This document shows, in pieces, positions 1 through 7,899 of a stretch of DNA of 64,000 nucleotides (position 1 is its first letter; every line of letters starts with the position of its first letter). This DNA comes from Isoptericola peretonis. GTDB taxonomy: Bacteria > Actinomycetota > Actinomycetes > Actinomycetales > Cellulomonadaceae. The stretch is from assembly GCA_023241745.1 (NCBI GenBank), contig JALQCY010000001.1, positions 894,064 through 958,063 on the forward strand, read 5' to 3'. Position numbers and translations under genes: made by a program. Under the pieces are notes generated by a model. The model made no database searches. It was not told the origin of the DNA and saw only the letters and a program-made list of their open reading frames with translations.

Positions 1-1
1 C

Positions 2-223
2 GTCGTCGAGGAGGCCTGGAGCACCTGGCGGCGCGAGACCCGGTCGGCCGACGCGTGGCTCGCCACGCAGGGCGACGCCGACATGGGCCGCACCGTCGCC
101 CTCGAGAACGGCGGGAGCACGAGCGTGCGCGACATCCTGGAGCACCTGGTCGAGGAGTACGCCCGCCACGCGGGTCACGCCGACCTGCTGCGGGAGTGCA
201 TCGACGGCCGCACCGGCCAGTAG
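2..223 (+). CDS. DinB/DUF664-type protein, 3' end only
   Basis: The window opens inside this gene; 73 codons remain before the TAG. The C-terminal segment EEYARHAGHADLLRECIDG is typical of the DinB-like DUF664 family, four-helix proteins related to mycothiol- or bacillithiol-dependent transferases. The histidine-containing EYARHxGHADLLRE helix carries one of the usual metal ligands. The N-terminal metal ligands lie outside the window, so activity and substrate cannot be judged. It converges on hppA, and a strong hairpin separates the two. Confidence 0.75.
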   Translation, partial: VVEEAWSTWRRETRSADAWLATQGDADMGRTVALENGGSTSVRDILEHLVEEYARHAGHADLLRECIDGRTGQ

Positions 224-240
224 CGGTCCGCGAGAGAGCA

Positions 241-274
241 CGGACGGGACCGCACGCGGGTGCGGTCCCGTCCG
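241..274. terminator. Bidirectional hairpin terminator between DUF664 gene and hppA
   Basis: GGACGGGACCGCA pairs perfectly with TGCGGTCCCGTCC around a short loop. It lies between two convergent genes, so it can serve both strands. A 14-nt direct repeat, TTCTCTATCTCGCG, follows at 278-291 and 300-313. Its second copy runs into the hppA stop codon. Confidence 0.75.
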
Positions 275-303
275 AGCTTCTCTATCTCGCGACTCGCGGT
301 TCT

Positions 304-2592
304 CTATCTCGCGGGAACGCTCGCGACCTCATCGGCCTGCTCGCGGTCCACGCGGGCGGCGCGCAGGCGGGAGACGATGACGGCCCCGAACGCGACGGCG
401 GCCGCGGCGACGGCGATGGCGATGCGGAGCACCTGGTTCGCGTCGGCCGGCACGCTCAGCATGACGACGGCGGGCGCGATGAGCACCGACACCAGGTTCA
501 TCACCTTGATGAGCGGGTTGATGGCCGGGCCGGCGGTGTCCTTGAACGGGTCGCCCACGGTGTCGCCGATGACGGTCGCGGCGTGCGCCTCGGAGCCCTT
601 GCCGCCGAAGGCGCCGTCCTCGACGATCTTCTTCGCGTTGTCCCACGCGCCGCCCGAGTTGGCGAGAAAGACGGCCATGAGCACGCCGGCGCCGATGGCC
701 CCGGCGAGGAAGCCCGCCAGGGGGCCGACGCCGAGACCGAAGCCCACCGCGATGGGCGCGAACGCGGCCAGCAGGCCCGGGGTGGCGAGCTCGCGCAGCG
801 AGTCGCGGGTGCAGATGTCCACGACGCGGCCGTACTCGGGGCGCTCGTCGAACGTCATGATCCCGGGGTGCTCCCGGAACTGGCGGCGCACCTCGAAGAC
901 GATCGCCCCGGCGGCCCGGGTCACGGCGTCGATCGCGAGGCCGGAGAAGAGGAACACCGTGGCGGCGCCCAGGATCACGCCCACCAGTGTCACCGGGGAG
1001 ACGATCTCGAAGCTCAGCATCGCCGGCACCAGGCCGGCGCCCATCTCCTGGACGTCGGCGAGCGCACCCGTCACGGCGTCGGCGTAGGAGCCGAAGAGCG
1101 CGGTGGCCGCGAGGACGGCCGTGGCGATCGCGATGCCCTTGGTGATGGCCTTGGTTGTGTTCCCGACGGCGTCGAGGTCGGTGAGGATCTGCGCGGCCTC
1201 CTCGTCGACCTCGCCCGACATCTCCGCGATCCCCTGGGCGTTGTCGCTCACCGGTCCGAAGGTGTCCATCGCGACGATCACGCCGACCGTGGTGAGGAGC
1301 CCGCAGCCCGCGAGCGCCACGAGGAAGAGCGACAGCCAGATCGACCCGCCGGCGAGCAGGAAGACGCCGCAGATCGCGGCCGCGATGACGCCGGCGGTGT
1401 AGACGGCGGACTCGAAGCCGACGCCGATGCCGGACAGGACGACGGTGGCCGCGCCGGTGCGGGAGGTGGCGGCCACGTGCAGCGTCGGCTTCGACGTCGT
1501 GCCGGTGAAGTAGCCCGTGATCCACAGGATGATGCCCGCGAGGACGACGCCGATCACGACGGCGAGCGAGGCGACGACGCGCGGGTCGGCGGTGACGTCG
1601 CCCAGGTCCGCGGTGCCGGTGAGCTCCGCGAAGGACGAGGGCAGGTAGACGAACGCGGCGACGGCGGCGAGCACCGCGCCGACGACGGCCGACAGGTAGA
1701 AGCCGCGGTTGATGGCCTTGAGGCCGTTCTCGTTGCCGCGGACCCGGGTGACGAGCACGCCCATGACGGCGACGAAGGCGCCGACGGCGGTGACGATCAG
1801 CGGGAAGACGAGCCCCTGCTCGCCCATCACGGCCTTGCCGAGGATGAGCGCCGCGACGAGGGTGACGGCGTACGACTCGAAGAGGTCCGCGGCCATGCCG
1901 GCGCAGTCCCCCACGTTGTCGCCCACGTTGTCGGCGATGGTGGCGGCGTTGCGCGGGTCGTCCTCGGGGATGCCCTGCTCGACCTTGCCGACGAGGTCGG
2001 CGCCGACGTCCGCCGCCTTGGTGAAGATGCCGCCGCCCACCCGCATGAACATGGCGAGCAGCGCGGCGCCGAAGCCGAAGCCCTCGAGCACGGCCGGCGC
2101 GTCGGAACGGTAGACCAGCACGACCAGCGCGGCACCCAGCAGGCCCAGCCCCACCACGGACATGCCGACGACGCCACCGGTGCGGAACGCGATCCGCGCC
2201 CCCTCGGAGCGCCCGCCGGGGCGGGTCGCGGCGGCCGCCACGCGCACGTTGGCCCGCACGGCGAGCCACATGCCGAGGTAGCCGATCGCCGCCGAGAACC
2301 CGGCGCCGACGAGGAACGCGACGGACCGTCCCACCCGGACCCCGCCGTCGCCCGGAAGCAGGAACAGGAGCGCGAAGACCACGACCGCGAAGAGGGCGAG
2401 CGTGCGGAACTGGCGGCTGAGATACGCCGACGCGCCCTCCTGCACCGCCTTCGCGATGTCCTGCATCCCCGCGGTCCCCTCGGGGGCCGCGAGCACCTGC
2501 CGGCGCAGCGCGCCCGCGCACACGAGCGCGGCCAGCCCGATGACCCCGATGACCGCGACGATCGTGATGCTGCTGGATCCGAACGTGAGCAT
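304..2592 (-). CDS. hppA: K+-independent H+-translocating membrane pyrophosphatase
   Basis: The 762-residue polytopic membrane protein hydrolyses pyrophosphate to pump protons across the cytoplasmic membrane. The family substrate site is present around residues 190-225, with DVGADLVGK, EDDPRNAATIADNVGDNVGD and further acidic motifs near the C-terminus. The sequence GNTTKA at residues 477-482 has Lys481 where K+-dependent enzymes have Ala; this lysine is the established marker of K+-independent H+-PPases. The length is normal for the family. The ATG is preceded by AAGGAGGA at good spacing. The gene stands alone, divergent from cstA across 215 bp, and ends at a shared terminator. Confidence 0.96.
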   Translation of the reverse strand: MLTFGSSSITIVAVIGVIGLAALVCAGALRRQVLAAPEGTAGMQDIAKAVQEGASAYLSRQFRTLALFAVVVFALLFLLPGDGGVRVGRSVAFLVGAGFSAAIGYLGMWLAVRANVRVAAAATRPGGRSEGARIAFRTGGVVGMSVVGLGLLGAALVVLVYRSDAPAVLEGFGFGAALLAMFMRVGGGIFTKAADVGADLVGKVEQGIPEDDPRNAATIADNVGDNVGDCAGMAADLFESYAVTLVAALILGKAVMGEQGLVFPLIVTAVGAFVAVMGVLVTRVRGNENGLKAINRGFYLSAVVGAVLAAVAAFVYLPSSFAELTGTADLGDVTADPRVVASLAVVIGVVLAGIILWITGYFTGTTSKPTLHVAATSRTGAATVVLSGIGVGFESAVYTAGVIAAAICGVFLLAGGSIWLSLFLVALAGCGLLTTVGVIVAMDTFGPVSDNAQGIAEMSGEVDEEAAQILTDLDAVGNTTKAITKGIAIATAVLAATALFGSYADAVTGALADVQEMGAGLVPAMLSFEIVSPVTLVGVILGAATVFLFSGLAIDAVTRAAGAIVFEVRRQFREHPGIMTFDERPEYGRVVDICTRDSLRELATPGLLAAFAPIAVGFGLGVGPLAGFLAGAIGAGVLMAVFLANSGGAWDNAKKIVEDGAFGGKGSEAHAATVIGDTVGDPFKDTAGPAINPLIKVMNLVSVLIAPAVVMLSVPADANQVLRIAIAVAAAAVAFGAVIVSRLRAARVDREQADEVASVPAR

Positions 2593-2700
2593 CCGTCCTC
2601 CTTGACGTGCTTCCTCGACCAGGCGGGGACGGCTGTGACCGTCCGTCGGCTAAGGTCCCGCCATCGCCGTTGACGGCGGGATGCGGGGAGTCTACCCACA

Positions 2701-2748
2701 TGTGACGGGTGTCACGAACCCATGGGGGCTTGCGGCAACCTCTACACT
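2701..2748 (+). promoter_or_regulatory. CRP/GlxR-like operator and candidate cstA promoter
   Basis: TGTGACGGGTGTCACG at 2701-2716 fits TGTGA-N6-TCACA, the CRP/GlxR consensus, with one mismatch in the last base. A TACACT -10-like hexamer lies at 2743-2748 with no good -35. The site centre would then fall about 46 bp upstream of the transcription start, where a CRP-type activator can replace a -35 contact. The assignment to cstA rather than hppA is inference, since the region is divergent. CRP control of cstA is established in enterobacteria. Confidence 0.5.
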
Positions 2749-2807
2749 TCCGTCACAAACCCCACCGATACCGTCCGGAACGTCAACGACGACAGAACGG
2801 AGCCATC

Positions 2808-4526
2808 GTGAACTCTCTGGTGCTCGCCGTCATCGGCATCGCCATGATGCTCGCCGGGTACTTCGTGTACTCGAAGTACCTCGCCCGCCGGGTCTACAAG
2901 CTCGAGGCGCAGTTCCACACCCCCGCGCACGAGCTGACCGACGGCGTGGACTACGTCCCCACGAACAAGTTCGTGCTGTGGGGCCACCACTTCACCTCGG
3001 TCGCCGGCGCCGCACCCATCGTCGGGCCCGCCGTGGCCGTCATCTGGGGCTGGCTGCCCGCCTTCCTCTGGGTCACGCTCGGCACCGTCTTCTTCGCCGG
3101 GATGCACGACATGGGCGCGCTGTGGGCGTCCGTGCGCAACCGCGGGCAGTCGATGGGGATGCTCTCCGGCCGCTACATCGGCGCGCGCGGACGGAACCTG
3201 TTCCTCGTCGTGATCTTCCTCCTGCTGCTCATGGTGGTGGCCGCCTTCGCGACGGTCATCACCAACCTGCTCATCGCGACGCCCACGTCGGTCATCCCCG
3301 TGTGGGGGGCGATCGCCGTGGCCGCCGTCATCGGCCAGATGATCTACCGCTGGAAGATGAACCTCCTGCTCACCACGGTCATCGGGGTCGTCGCGCTGTA
3401 CTCGCTGATCCTCGTCGGCGACCGTTTCCCGGTGGTGCTGCCCGACTCCGTGCTCGGGATGACGCCCGCGACGTTCTGGATCGTGGCGCTCTTCCTCTAC
3501 GCGGGCGTCGCCTCGCTGCTGCCCGTGTGGGTGCTGCTGCAGCCCCGCGACTACATCAACGGCGTCCAGCTGTTCATCGGCCTGGGCATCCTGTACCTGT
3601 CGGTGCTGCTGGCCAGCCCGACCGTCGTCGCCCCGGCGATCAACCACGCCGTCCCCGAGGGCACGCCCAGCATCGTGCCGCTGCTGTTCGTCACCATCGC
3701 CTGCGGCGCGATCTCCGGCTTCCACGGCATGGTGTCGTCCGGCACGTCGGCCAAGCAGCTCGACAAGGAGACCGACGGACGCTTCGTCGGCTACTTCGGC
3801 GCCGTCGGCGAGGGGCTGCTCGCGCTCGGCGCGATCATCGCGGCCACCGCCGGGTACCAGACGCTCGCCGACTGGGAGGCCGTCTACAGCGCCTTCAACG
3901 AGGGCGGCGTGTCGGCGTTCGTCGAGGGCGGCGGCGCCATCGTGAACGCCGGCCTCGGCATCCCCGCGTCGCTCTCGGCCACGATCCTCGCGACGATGGC
4001 GGTGCTGTTCGCGGCGACCACCATGGACACGGCGGTGCGGCTGCAGCGGTTCGTCGTGCAGGAGGCCGGGGAGATCCTCGGCATCAGGATCCGCAACGTC
4101 GTCGCGACCGTCGTCGTGCTGGTGTGCGGCGTCGCGCTGACGTTCAGCGCGGGCGCCGACGGCTCCGGCGGCCTGCTCATCTGGCCCCTGTTCGGCACGA
4201 CGAACCAGCTGCTGGCGTCGCTGACCCTCGCGATCATCGCCGTGATCCTGCTGCGCAAGAAGCGCAACCCGATCCTCGTGCTGATCCCGCTGGTGTTCGT
4301 GCTCGTCATGTCGATCTACGCGCTGATCGTGCAGATCGGCACCTTCTACGCGGACGGCAACTGGCTGCTGCTCGCGCTGGACCTCGTCATCCTCGTCGCC
4401 TCGCTGTGGGTCGCCCTGGAGTCCGGGATCGCGATGCAGGCCGCCCGCAAGGGCGCCTTCGACCCCGAGACCGACGATCCGGTGCTCGCCGGGTCCGGCC
4501 GGCGCGACACGACGGGGTCGGACTGA
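2808..4526 (+). CDS. cstA: CstA-family carbon-starvation / pyruvate-type carrier
   Basis: The protein has 572 residues and about 15 hydrophobic segments. It shows the CstA family pattern YFVYSKYLARRVY at the N-terminus and TNKFVLWGHHFTSVAGAAPIVGP near residues 50-75. Characterised relatives (E. coli CstA, BtsT) take up pyruvate or peptides; the substrate here is unknown. It is shorter than the roughly 700-residue E. coli forms, as is usual for many actinobacterial members. The GTG at 2808 follows an ACGGAG ribosome site; an upstream in-frame extension would run into the promoter and is rejected. Four bases after its stop begins a small Cys-Cys-ending gene. Confidence 0.93.
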   Translation: MNSLVLAVIGIAMMLAGYFVYSKYLARRVYKLEAQFHTPAHELTDGVDYVPTNKFVLWGHHFTSVAGAAPIVGPAVAVIWGWLPAFLWVTLGTVFFAGMHDMGALWASVRNRGQSMGMLSGRYIGARGRNLFLVVIFLLLLMVVAAFATVITNLLIATPTSVIPVWGAIAVAAVIGQMIYRWKMNLLLTTVIGVVALYSLILVGDRFPVVLPDSVLGMTPATFWIVALFLYAGVASLLPVWVLLQPRDYINGVQLFIGLGILYLSVLLASPTVVAPAINHAVPEGTPSIVPLLFVTIACGAISGFHGMVSSGTSAKQLDKETDGRFVGYFGAVGEGLLALGAIIAATAGYQTLADWEAVYSAFNEGGVSAFVEGGGAIVNAGLGIPASLSATILATMAVLFAATTMDTAVRLQRFVVQEAGEILGIRIRNVVATVVVLVCGVALTFSAGADGSGGLLIWPLFGTTNQLLASLTLAIIAVILLRKKRNPILVLIPLVFVLVMSIYALIVQIGTFYADGNWLLLALDLVILVASLWVALESGIAMQAARKGAFDPETDDPVLAGSGRRDTTGSD

Positions 4527-4530
4527 CGGC

Positions 4531-4806
4531 ATGACGAGGCGCACCACCGTCACCCGCGGGTTGCGCAGCCTCTCCGCCGGGCTGCGGGAGTTCTACGAGG
4601 CGCCGTACCGGCGCACGCTCTCCCGCGCCCGGCGCGACGAGGACGACCTGTTCACGGTGGTGGTCCTCGCGGAGGCGCTCGGCGTGCCCAACCCCGCGTC
4701 CTACTACACGGTCGAGCTGCTGCCGCTCCTGGCCGACCGCGTGCACGAGTGGCACACCCGGATGGGGATGGAGCGCTCCCCGCTGGACGGCGTCTCGTGC
4801 TGCTAG
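4531..4806 (+). CDS. Small CstA-linked protein ending in Cys-Cys (cory-CC-star type)
   Basis: The 91-residue soluble protein has a basic N-terminal helix (residues 1-35), the segment [20 protein letters not shown] (about 50-70) and the C-terminus SCC-stop. The size, terminal Cys-Cys and place after cstA fit the cory-CC-star family. They also parallel E. coli YbdD/YjiX, the unrelated-looking small partner of CstA that likewise ends in Cys-Cys. The last ten bases overlap the start of the ATPase gene downstream. The function is unknown; the paired terminal cysteines suggest metal binding, thiol chemistry or a recognition tag. The family name is recalled from the sequence pattern, not searched. 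Confidence 0.8.
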   Translation: MTRRTTVTRGLRSLSAGLREFYEAPYRRTLSRARRDEDDLFTVVVLAEALGVPNPASYYTVELLPLLADRVHEWHTRMGMERSPLDGVSCC

Positions 4807-5783
4807 ACCTCGCCGCACGGCGCCGCGTGCTCTTCCTCGGCGGCAAGGGCGGCGTGGGCAAGACGTCGCTGGCGTCCGCGACGGCGCTCGCGCAGGCGCG
4901 CGCCGGGCGTCGCGTGCTCGTGGTGTCGACCGACCCGGCGCACAACCTCGGGCATCTGTGGCAGCGCCCCGTCGGGGACGACGTGGTGCGCCTGGCCGGC
5001 CCGTTCGGGCCCGGCGCCGAGCAGGGAGCGGGCGGCGTGGTGGACGGCGTCGAGATCGACCCGGCCCGCACCGCCGACGCGCACCTCGCGGCGGTGCGCC
5101 GCACGCTGCACCGCCTCACGCCGGAGCACCTGTCCCGTGAGGTGGACCGCCATCTCGACCTCGCCCGTGGTGCGCCGGGCACCCACGAGGCGGCGGTGCT
5201 GGAGCGCATCGCGAGCGCCGTCGAGGACGGTCTCCGCGACCACGACCTCGTCGTCTTCGACACCGCCCCCTCCGGGCACACCGCACGCCTGCTCGCGCTG
5301 CCGGACACCATGGGCGCCTGGACCGACGGTCTGCTGCGCCGCCGCGAGCGGTCCGAGCGGCTCGGCGCGGCCGCGCGCGTGCTGGGCGGCCAGGGTGAGG
5401 CCGAGGCGCGGCGGGACGGCGAGATCCGGCGCGTCCTGGAGGAGCGCCGCGCCCGGTTCGCCCACCTGCGGGACGTCGTCACGGACTCCGACCGGACGGC
5501 GTTCGTGGTCGTGCTCGCCGCCGAACGCCTGCCCGTGCTGGAGACCGTCGAGCTGTGCGCCCGGCTGGACGCCCTGGGCGTGCCCGTGGGCGGCCTGGTC
5601 GTCAACCGGCGCTCTCCGGCCGGCGCCGGCGAGCTCCTCGCCTCCCGCCGCGCGCAGGAGTCGCACCACCTGGGCACGCTCACGGCGGCGCTCGGGCACC
5701 TGCCCCGCGACGAGGTGCCGCTGCTGGCGGACGACGTCGTCGGCCCGGAGGCCCTCACCCGCCTCGCCGCCCATCTCGCCTGA
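4797..5783 (+). CDS. ArsA/Get3-family ATPase coupled to the CC-end protein
   Basis: The 328-residue P-loop ATPase starts at a GTG lying inside the end of the preceding gene (10-bp overlap), so translation is coupled. The deviant Walker [11 protein letters not shown] sits near residues 14-23, STDPAHNLG is the switch I region, and [15 protein letters not shown] is the ArsA/Get3 signature. It is a single-domain form. It has only one cysteine (ELCARLD), so it lacks both the arsenite-binding cysteines of ArsA and the zinc CxxC of eukaryotic Get3. Arsenite efflux is therefore unlikely. A chaperone-like or membrane-targeting role for CstA or the CC-end protein is a guess from context. Confidence 0.88.
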   Translation: MLLDLAARRRVLFLGGKGGVGKTSLASATALAQARAGRRVLVVSTDPAHNLGHLWQRPVGDDVVRLAGPFGPGAEQGAGGVVDGVEIDPARTADAHLAAVRRTLHRLTPEHLSREVDRHLDLARGAPGTHEAAVLERIASAVEDGLRDHDLVVFDTAPSGHTARLLALPDTMGAWTDGLLRRRERSERLGAAARVLGGQGEAEARRDGEIRRVLEERRARFAHLRDVVTDSDRTAFVVVLAAERLPVLETVELCARLDALGVPVGGLVVNRRSPAGAGELLASRRAQESHHLGTLTAALGHLPRDEVPLLADDVVGPEALTRLAAHLA

Positions 5784-5848
5784 CCCGGGCCCAACGGTTC
5801 GCCGACGCCGCGCGTCACAGTGGGCAGGGACGCACAACGGGAGGGCCG

Positions 5849-6451
5849 ATGGCGCAATGGGAGGACGAGCTCGCTGAGCTCGCACGGGAACGGGGGCGGG
5901 CCCTCGTCGGCTACGCGTACGTGCTGTGCGGGGACCAGCGGCTCGCGGAGGACCTGGTGCAGGACGCGCTGGTCAAGGTGTTCGCCCGGCTGCGCCGCGG
6001 CGCCGGGGAGCGGGCCGGCGGGGCGGGCGTGCACCCGCTGGACGGGGGCGGGACGAGCGAGGCGTACGTGCGGCGGGCGATCCTCACGCTCTTCCTCGAC
6101 GAGCACCGGCGGCGCAAGCGGTGGGCGGCGGCGCGGCCGCTCGTGGCGACCGACGACCGGGTCCGCGGCGCGGCGTCGGGCGCGACGGCGCGGGCCGACG
6201 TCGCGGCCGCGCTGGGGCGGCTCGCCCCGCGCGAGCGGGCCTGCGTCGTCCTGCGCTACCTCGAGGACCTCACCGTGCCGCAGGTGGCCGACGCGCTGGG
6301 ACTCGCCCAGGGCACGGTCAAGCGCTATCTGTCGGACGCCACGGCGACCCTGCGCGACGTGCTGCGGGTCAGCGACGACGGGATGACGGGCGCGCGCACG
6401 GGCATGAGCGCGGGCATGGGGCTGACGGACGAGCGGAGGGCGGCACGATGA
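5849..6451 (+). CDS. ECF RNA polymerase sigma factor, SigE-like family
   Basis: The 200-residue protein has sigma region 2 at about residues 15-85 (GYAYVLCGDQRLAEDLVQDALVK, then RRAILTLFLDEHRRRKR). Region 4 lies at about 115-175 (LAPRERACVVLRYLEDLTVPQVADALGL, then GTVKRYLSDATATLR). A glycine-rich insert lies between the helices of region 2. The ATG at 5849 follows GGGAGG. The stop codon overlaps the start of the next gene (ATGA), the usual arrangement of an ECF factor with its regulator. The tail after region 4 is unusually rich in Met, Gly and Thr. The signal it answers to is unknown. Confidence 0.9.
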   Translation: MAQWEDELAELARERGRALVGYAYVLCGDQRLAEDLVQDALVKVFARLRRGAGERAGGAGVHPLDGGGTSEAYVRRAILTLFLDEHRRRKRWAAARPLVATDDRVRGAASGATARADVAAALGRLAPRERACVVLRYLEDLTVPQVADALGLAQGTVKRYLSDATATLRDVLRVSDDGMTGARTGMSAGMGLTDERRAAR

Positions 6452-7845
6452 GCACGAACCACGCGCGGGACGGCTGGGCGGACGCCCGCACCGACGAGGC
6501 CCTGCGCCGCGAGCTCGGAGCCCTGGTGGGGCTGGGCGCCAGGTCGTCCGGCCTGGACGGCGCGCTCGGCGCGGTGCGGCGGCGCGTGCGGCGGCGGCGC
6601 ACGGTCAAGCAGGCGGGGATCGGCGCGACGACGCTCGCCGTCGCCGCCGGCCTCGTCCTGGGCGGGGCCGCGCTGCTGCCCGACGCACCGCAGCCGCCGC
6701 CCGGCCCTGCGAGCACCCCGACCACCACGCCGACGTCTCGCGCCGCGGACGACCCGAACGCGGTCTCCGAGCTGGTCCAGACCGGGCACCAGCCGACCTG
6801 GCTGGCCGGCACCGGACTCACCTGCGGCATGGCCGCGGAGGACGTCGCCCCGGCCGACGGGAGCACCTACCGCATGGCCCTCGTCCCGAGCGGCTCCGAT
6901 CTCGGCGGGGCCGGGACGGGCAACAGCGCCAGCACGATCTCGATCACGACGCGGATCCAGGTGGACGCGTCGATGCCCGGCGACGCCGTCCTCCTCGGGC
7001 CCAGCCTGATGTGGTCGCAGGACGGGCGGGTCGTCGACCTCGGGACCGACGGGTCCGAGACCCCGGTCGACCTCGCCCCTGGGCCGCTGGAGCGCGCCGC
7101 GACCGACTCCCCGACGACGACCTGCGCCCCGGACGGGCGCGCGGAGGGCCGCACCGCGTACCCGCACCGGTTGCCCGACGGCCGCTACCAGGTACGTCCG
7201 TTCGGCGTGGCGTGGTCCGACGGCTTCACCCGGTCCACCGTGGTGGCCTCGCCCTCGTGGGTCGACGTGGACCTCGACGCCGACGGGGTGCACGTCGTCC
7301 CGCACGACCGGGGCGTCTTCGGCAGCGACGACTGCTCGGCGGCCGGGCTCGACGTCCCCGTCCCGGACCTGACGGACGTGCCGGAGCCGGCGCGCGGCAC
7401 GGCCTCGACGCTGCTCGCCGCGGCGCTGGAGTGCAACGACGACACCCTGACCGCGATCGCCGAGGAAGCCGGCCGTCACGACCTCAACTGGGGCGGACGA
7501 CCGCCCCGCGCGCTCCTCGGGCTGCCCCGCGCCGAGCAGGAGGAGGACGTCTACGCGATCCTCGCCCGGCTGCTCACCGGGACGACACCCTGCGTGATCG
7601 AGGCGGAGGTGGACGGCCGCGTCGAGCACGCGTACAGCTGGCCTCGCATGGGCACCGGCATGTGCGAGGCGACGGCCGAGGACTGGCAGGACGCGGTCGA
7701 CGCGGGCGCGATCACCGCGCAGGAGGCGGAGGAGACGCGTGCGGGCGACCGGTCGGACTACGAGGGGTGGCGGTTGACCGTCGACGGGCACGGCGACTGG
7801 ATGCAGTTCGTCGACGGGTACCTGGGGCCGCCGCGCGGCGAGTGA
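6448..7845 (+). CDS. Single-pass membrane protein coupled to ECF sigma factor, putative anti-sigma/sensor
   Basis: The protein has 465 residues: a short cytoplasmic part (1-52, ending in a very basic RRRVRRRRTVK run), one membrane segment (about 54-77), a Pro/Thr-rich linker (78-95) and a roughly 370-residue extracytoplasmic region. That region contains several cysteines and no domain I recognise. Its 4-bp overlap with the sigma gene makes it the obvious partner. The cytoplasmic part is too short for a classical anti-sigma ZAS domain and no HxxxCxxC zinc motif is visible. Sequestration of sigma is therefore an inference from context only. Confidence 0.72.
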   Translation: MSTNHARDGWADARTDEALRRELGALVGLGARSSGLDGALGAVRRRVRRRRTVKQAGIGATTLAVAAGLVLGGAALLPDAPQPPPGPASTPTTTPTSRAADDPNAVSELVQTGHQPTWLAGTGLTCGMAAEDVAPADGSTYRMALVPSGSDLGGAGTGNSASTISITTRIQVDASMPGDAVLLGPSLMWSQDGRVVDLGTDGSETPVDLAPGPLERAATDSPTTTCAPDGRAEGRTAYPHRLPDGRYQVRPFGVAWSDGFTRSTVVASPSWVDVDLDADGVHVVPHDRGVFGSDDCSAAGLDVPVPDLTDVPEPARGTASTLLAAALECNDDTLTAIAEEAGRHDLNWGGRPPRALLGLPRAEQEEDVYAILARLLTGTTPCVIEAEVDGRVEHAYSWPRMGTGMCEATAEDWQDAVDAGAITAQEAEETRAGDRSDYEGWRLTVDGHGDWMQFVDGYLGPPRGE

Positions 7846-7899
7846 CGCCGCCGGTGCCGCCCTACGGCGGGGCGAGGGCGGCGTGGAAAGATGACGGCC

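Noticed and set aside
278..313. Attachment-site-like direct repeat TTCTCTATCTCGCG
   Set aside because: The two 14-nt copies are 22 bp apart start to start and there is no mobile gene between or beside them. It is probably a local duplication at the hppA end.
55..2673. 872-codon plus-strand frame opposite hppA
   Set aside because: Its product is low-complexity Arg/Gly/Asp; hppA on the other strand is an unmistakable full-length family member.
4797..5783. Arsenite efflux ATPase (arsA)
   Set aside because: No ArsB, ArsC or ArsR partner beside it, single ATPase domain and no arsenite-binding cysteines.
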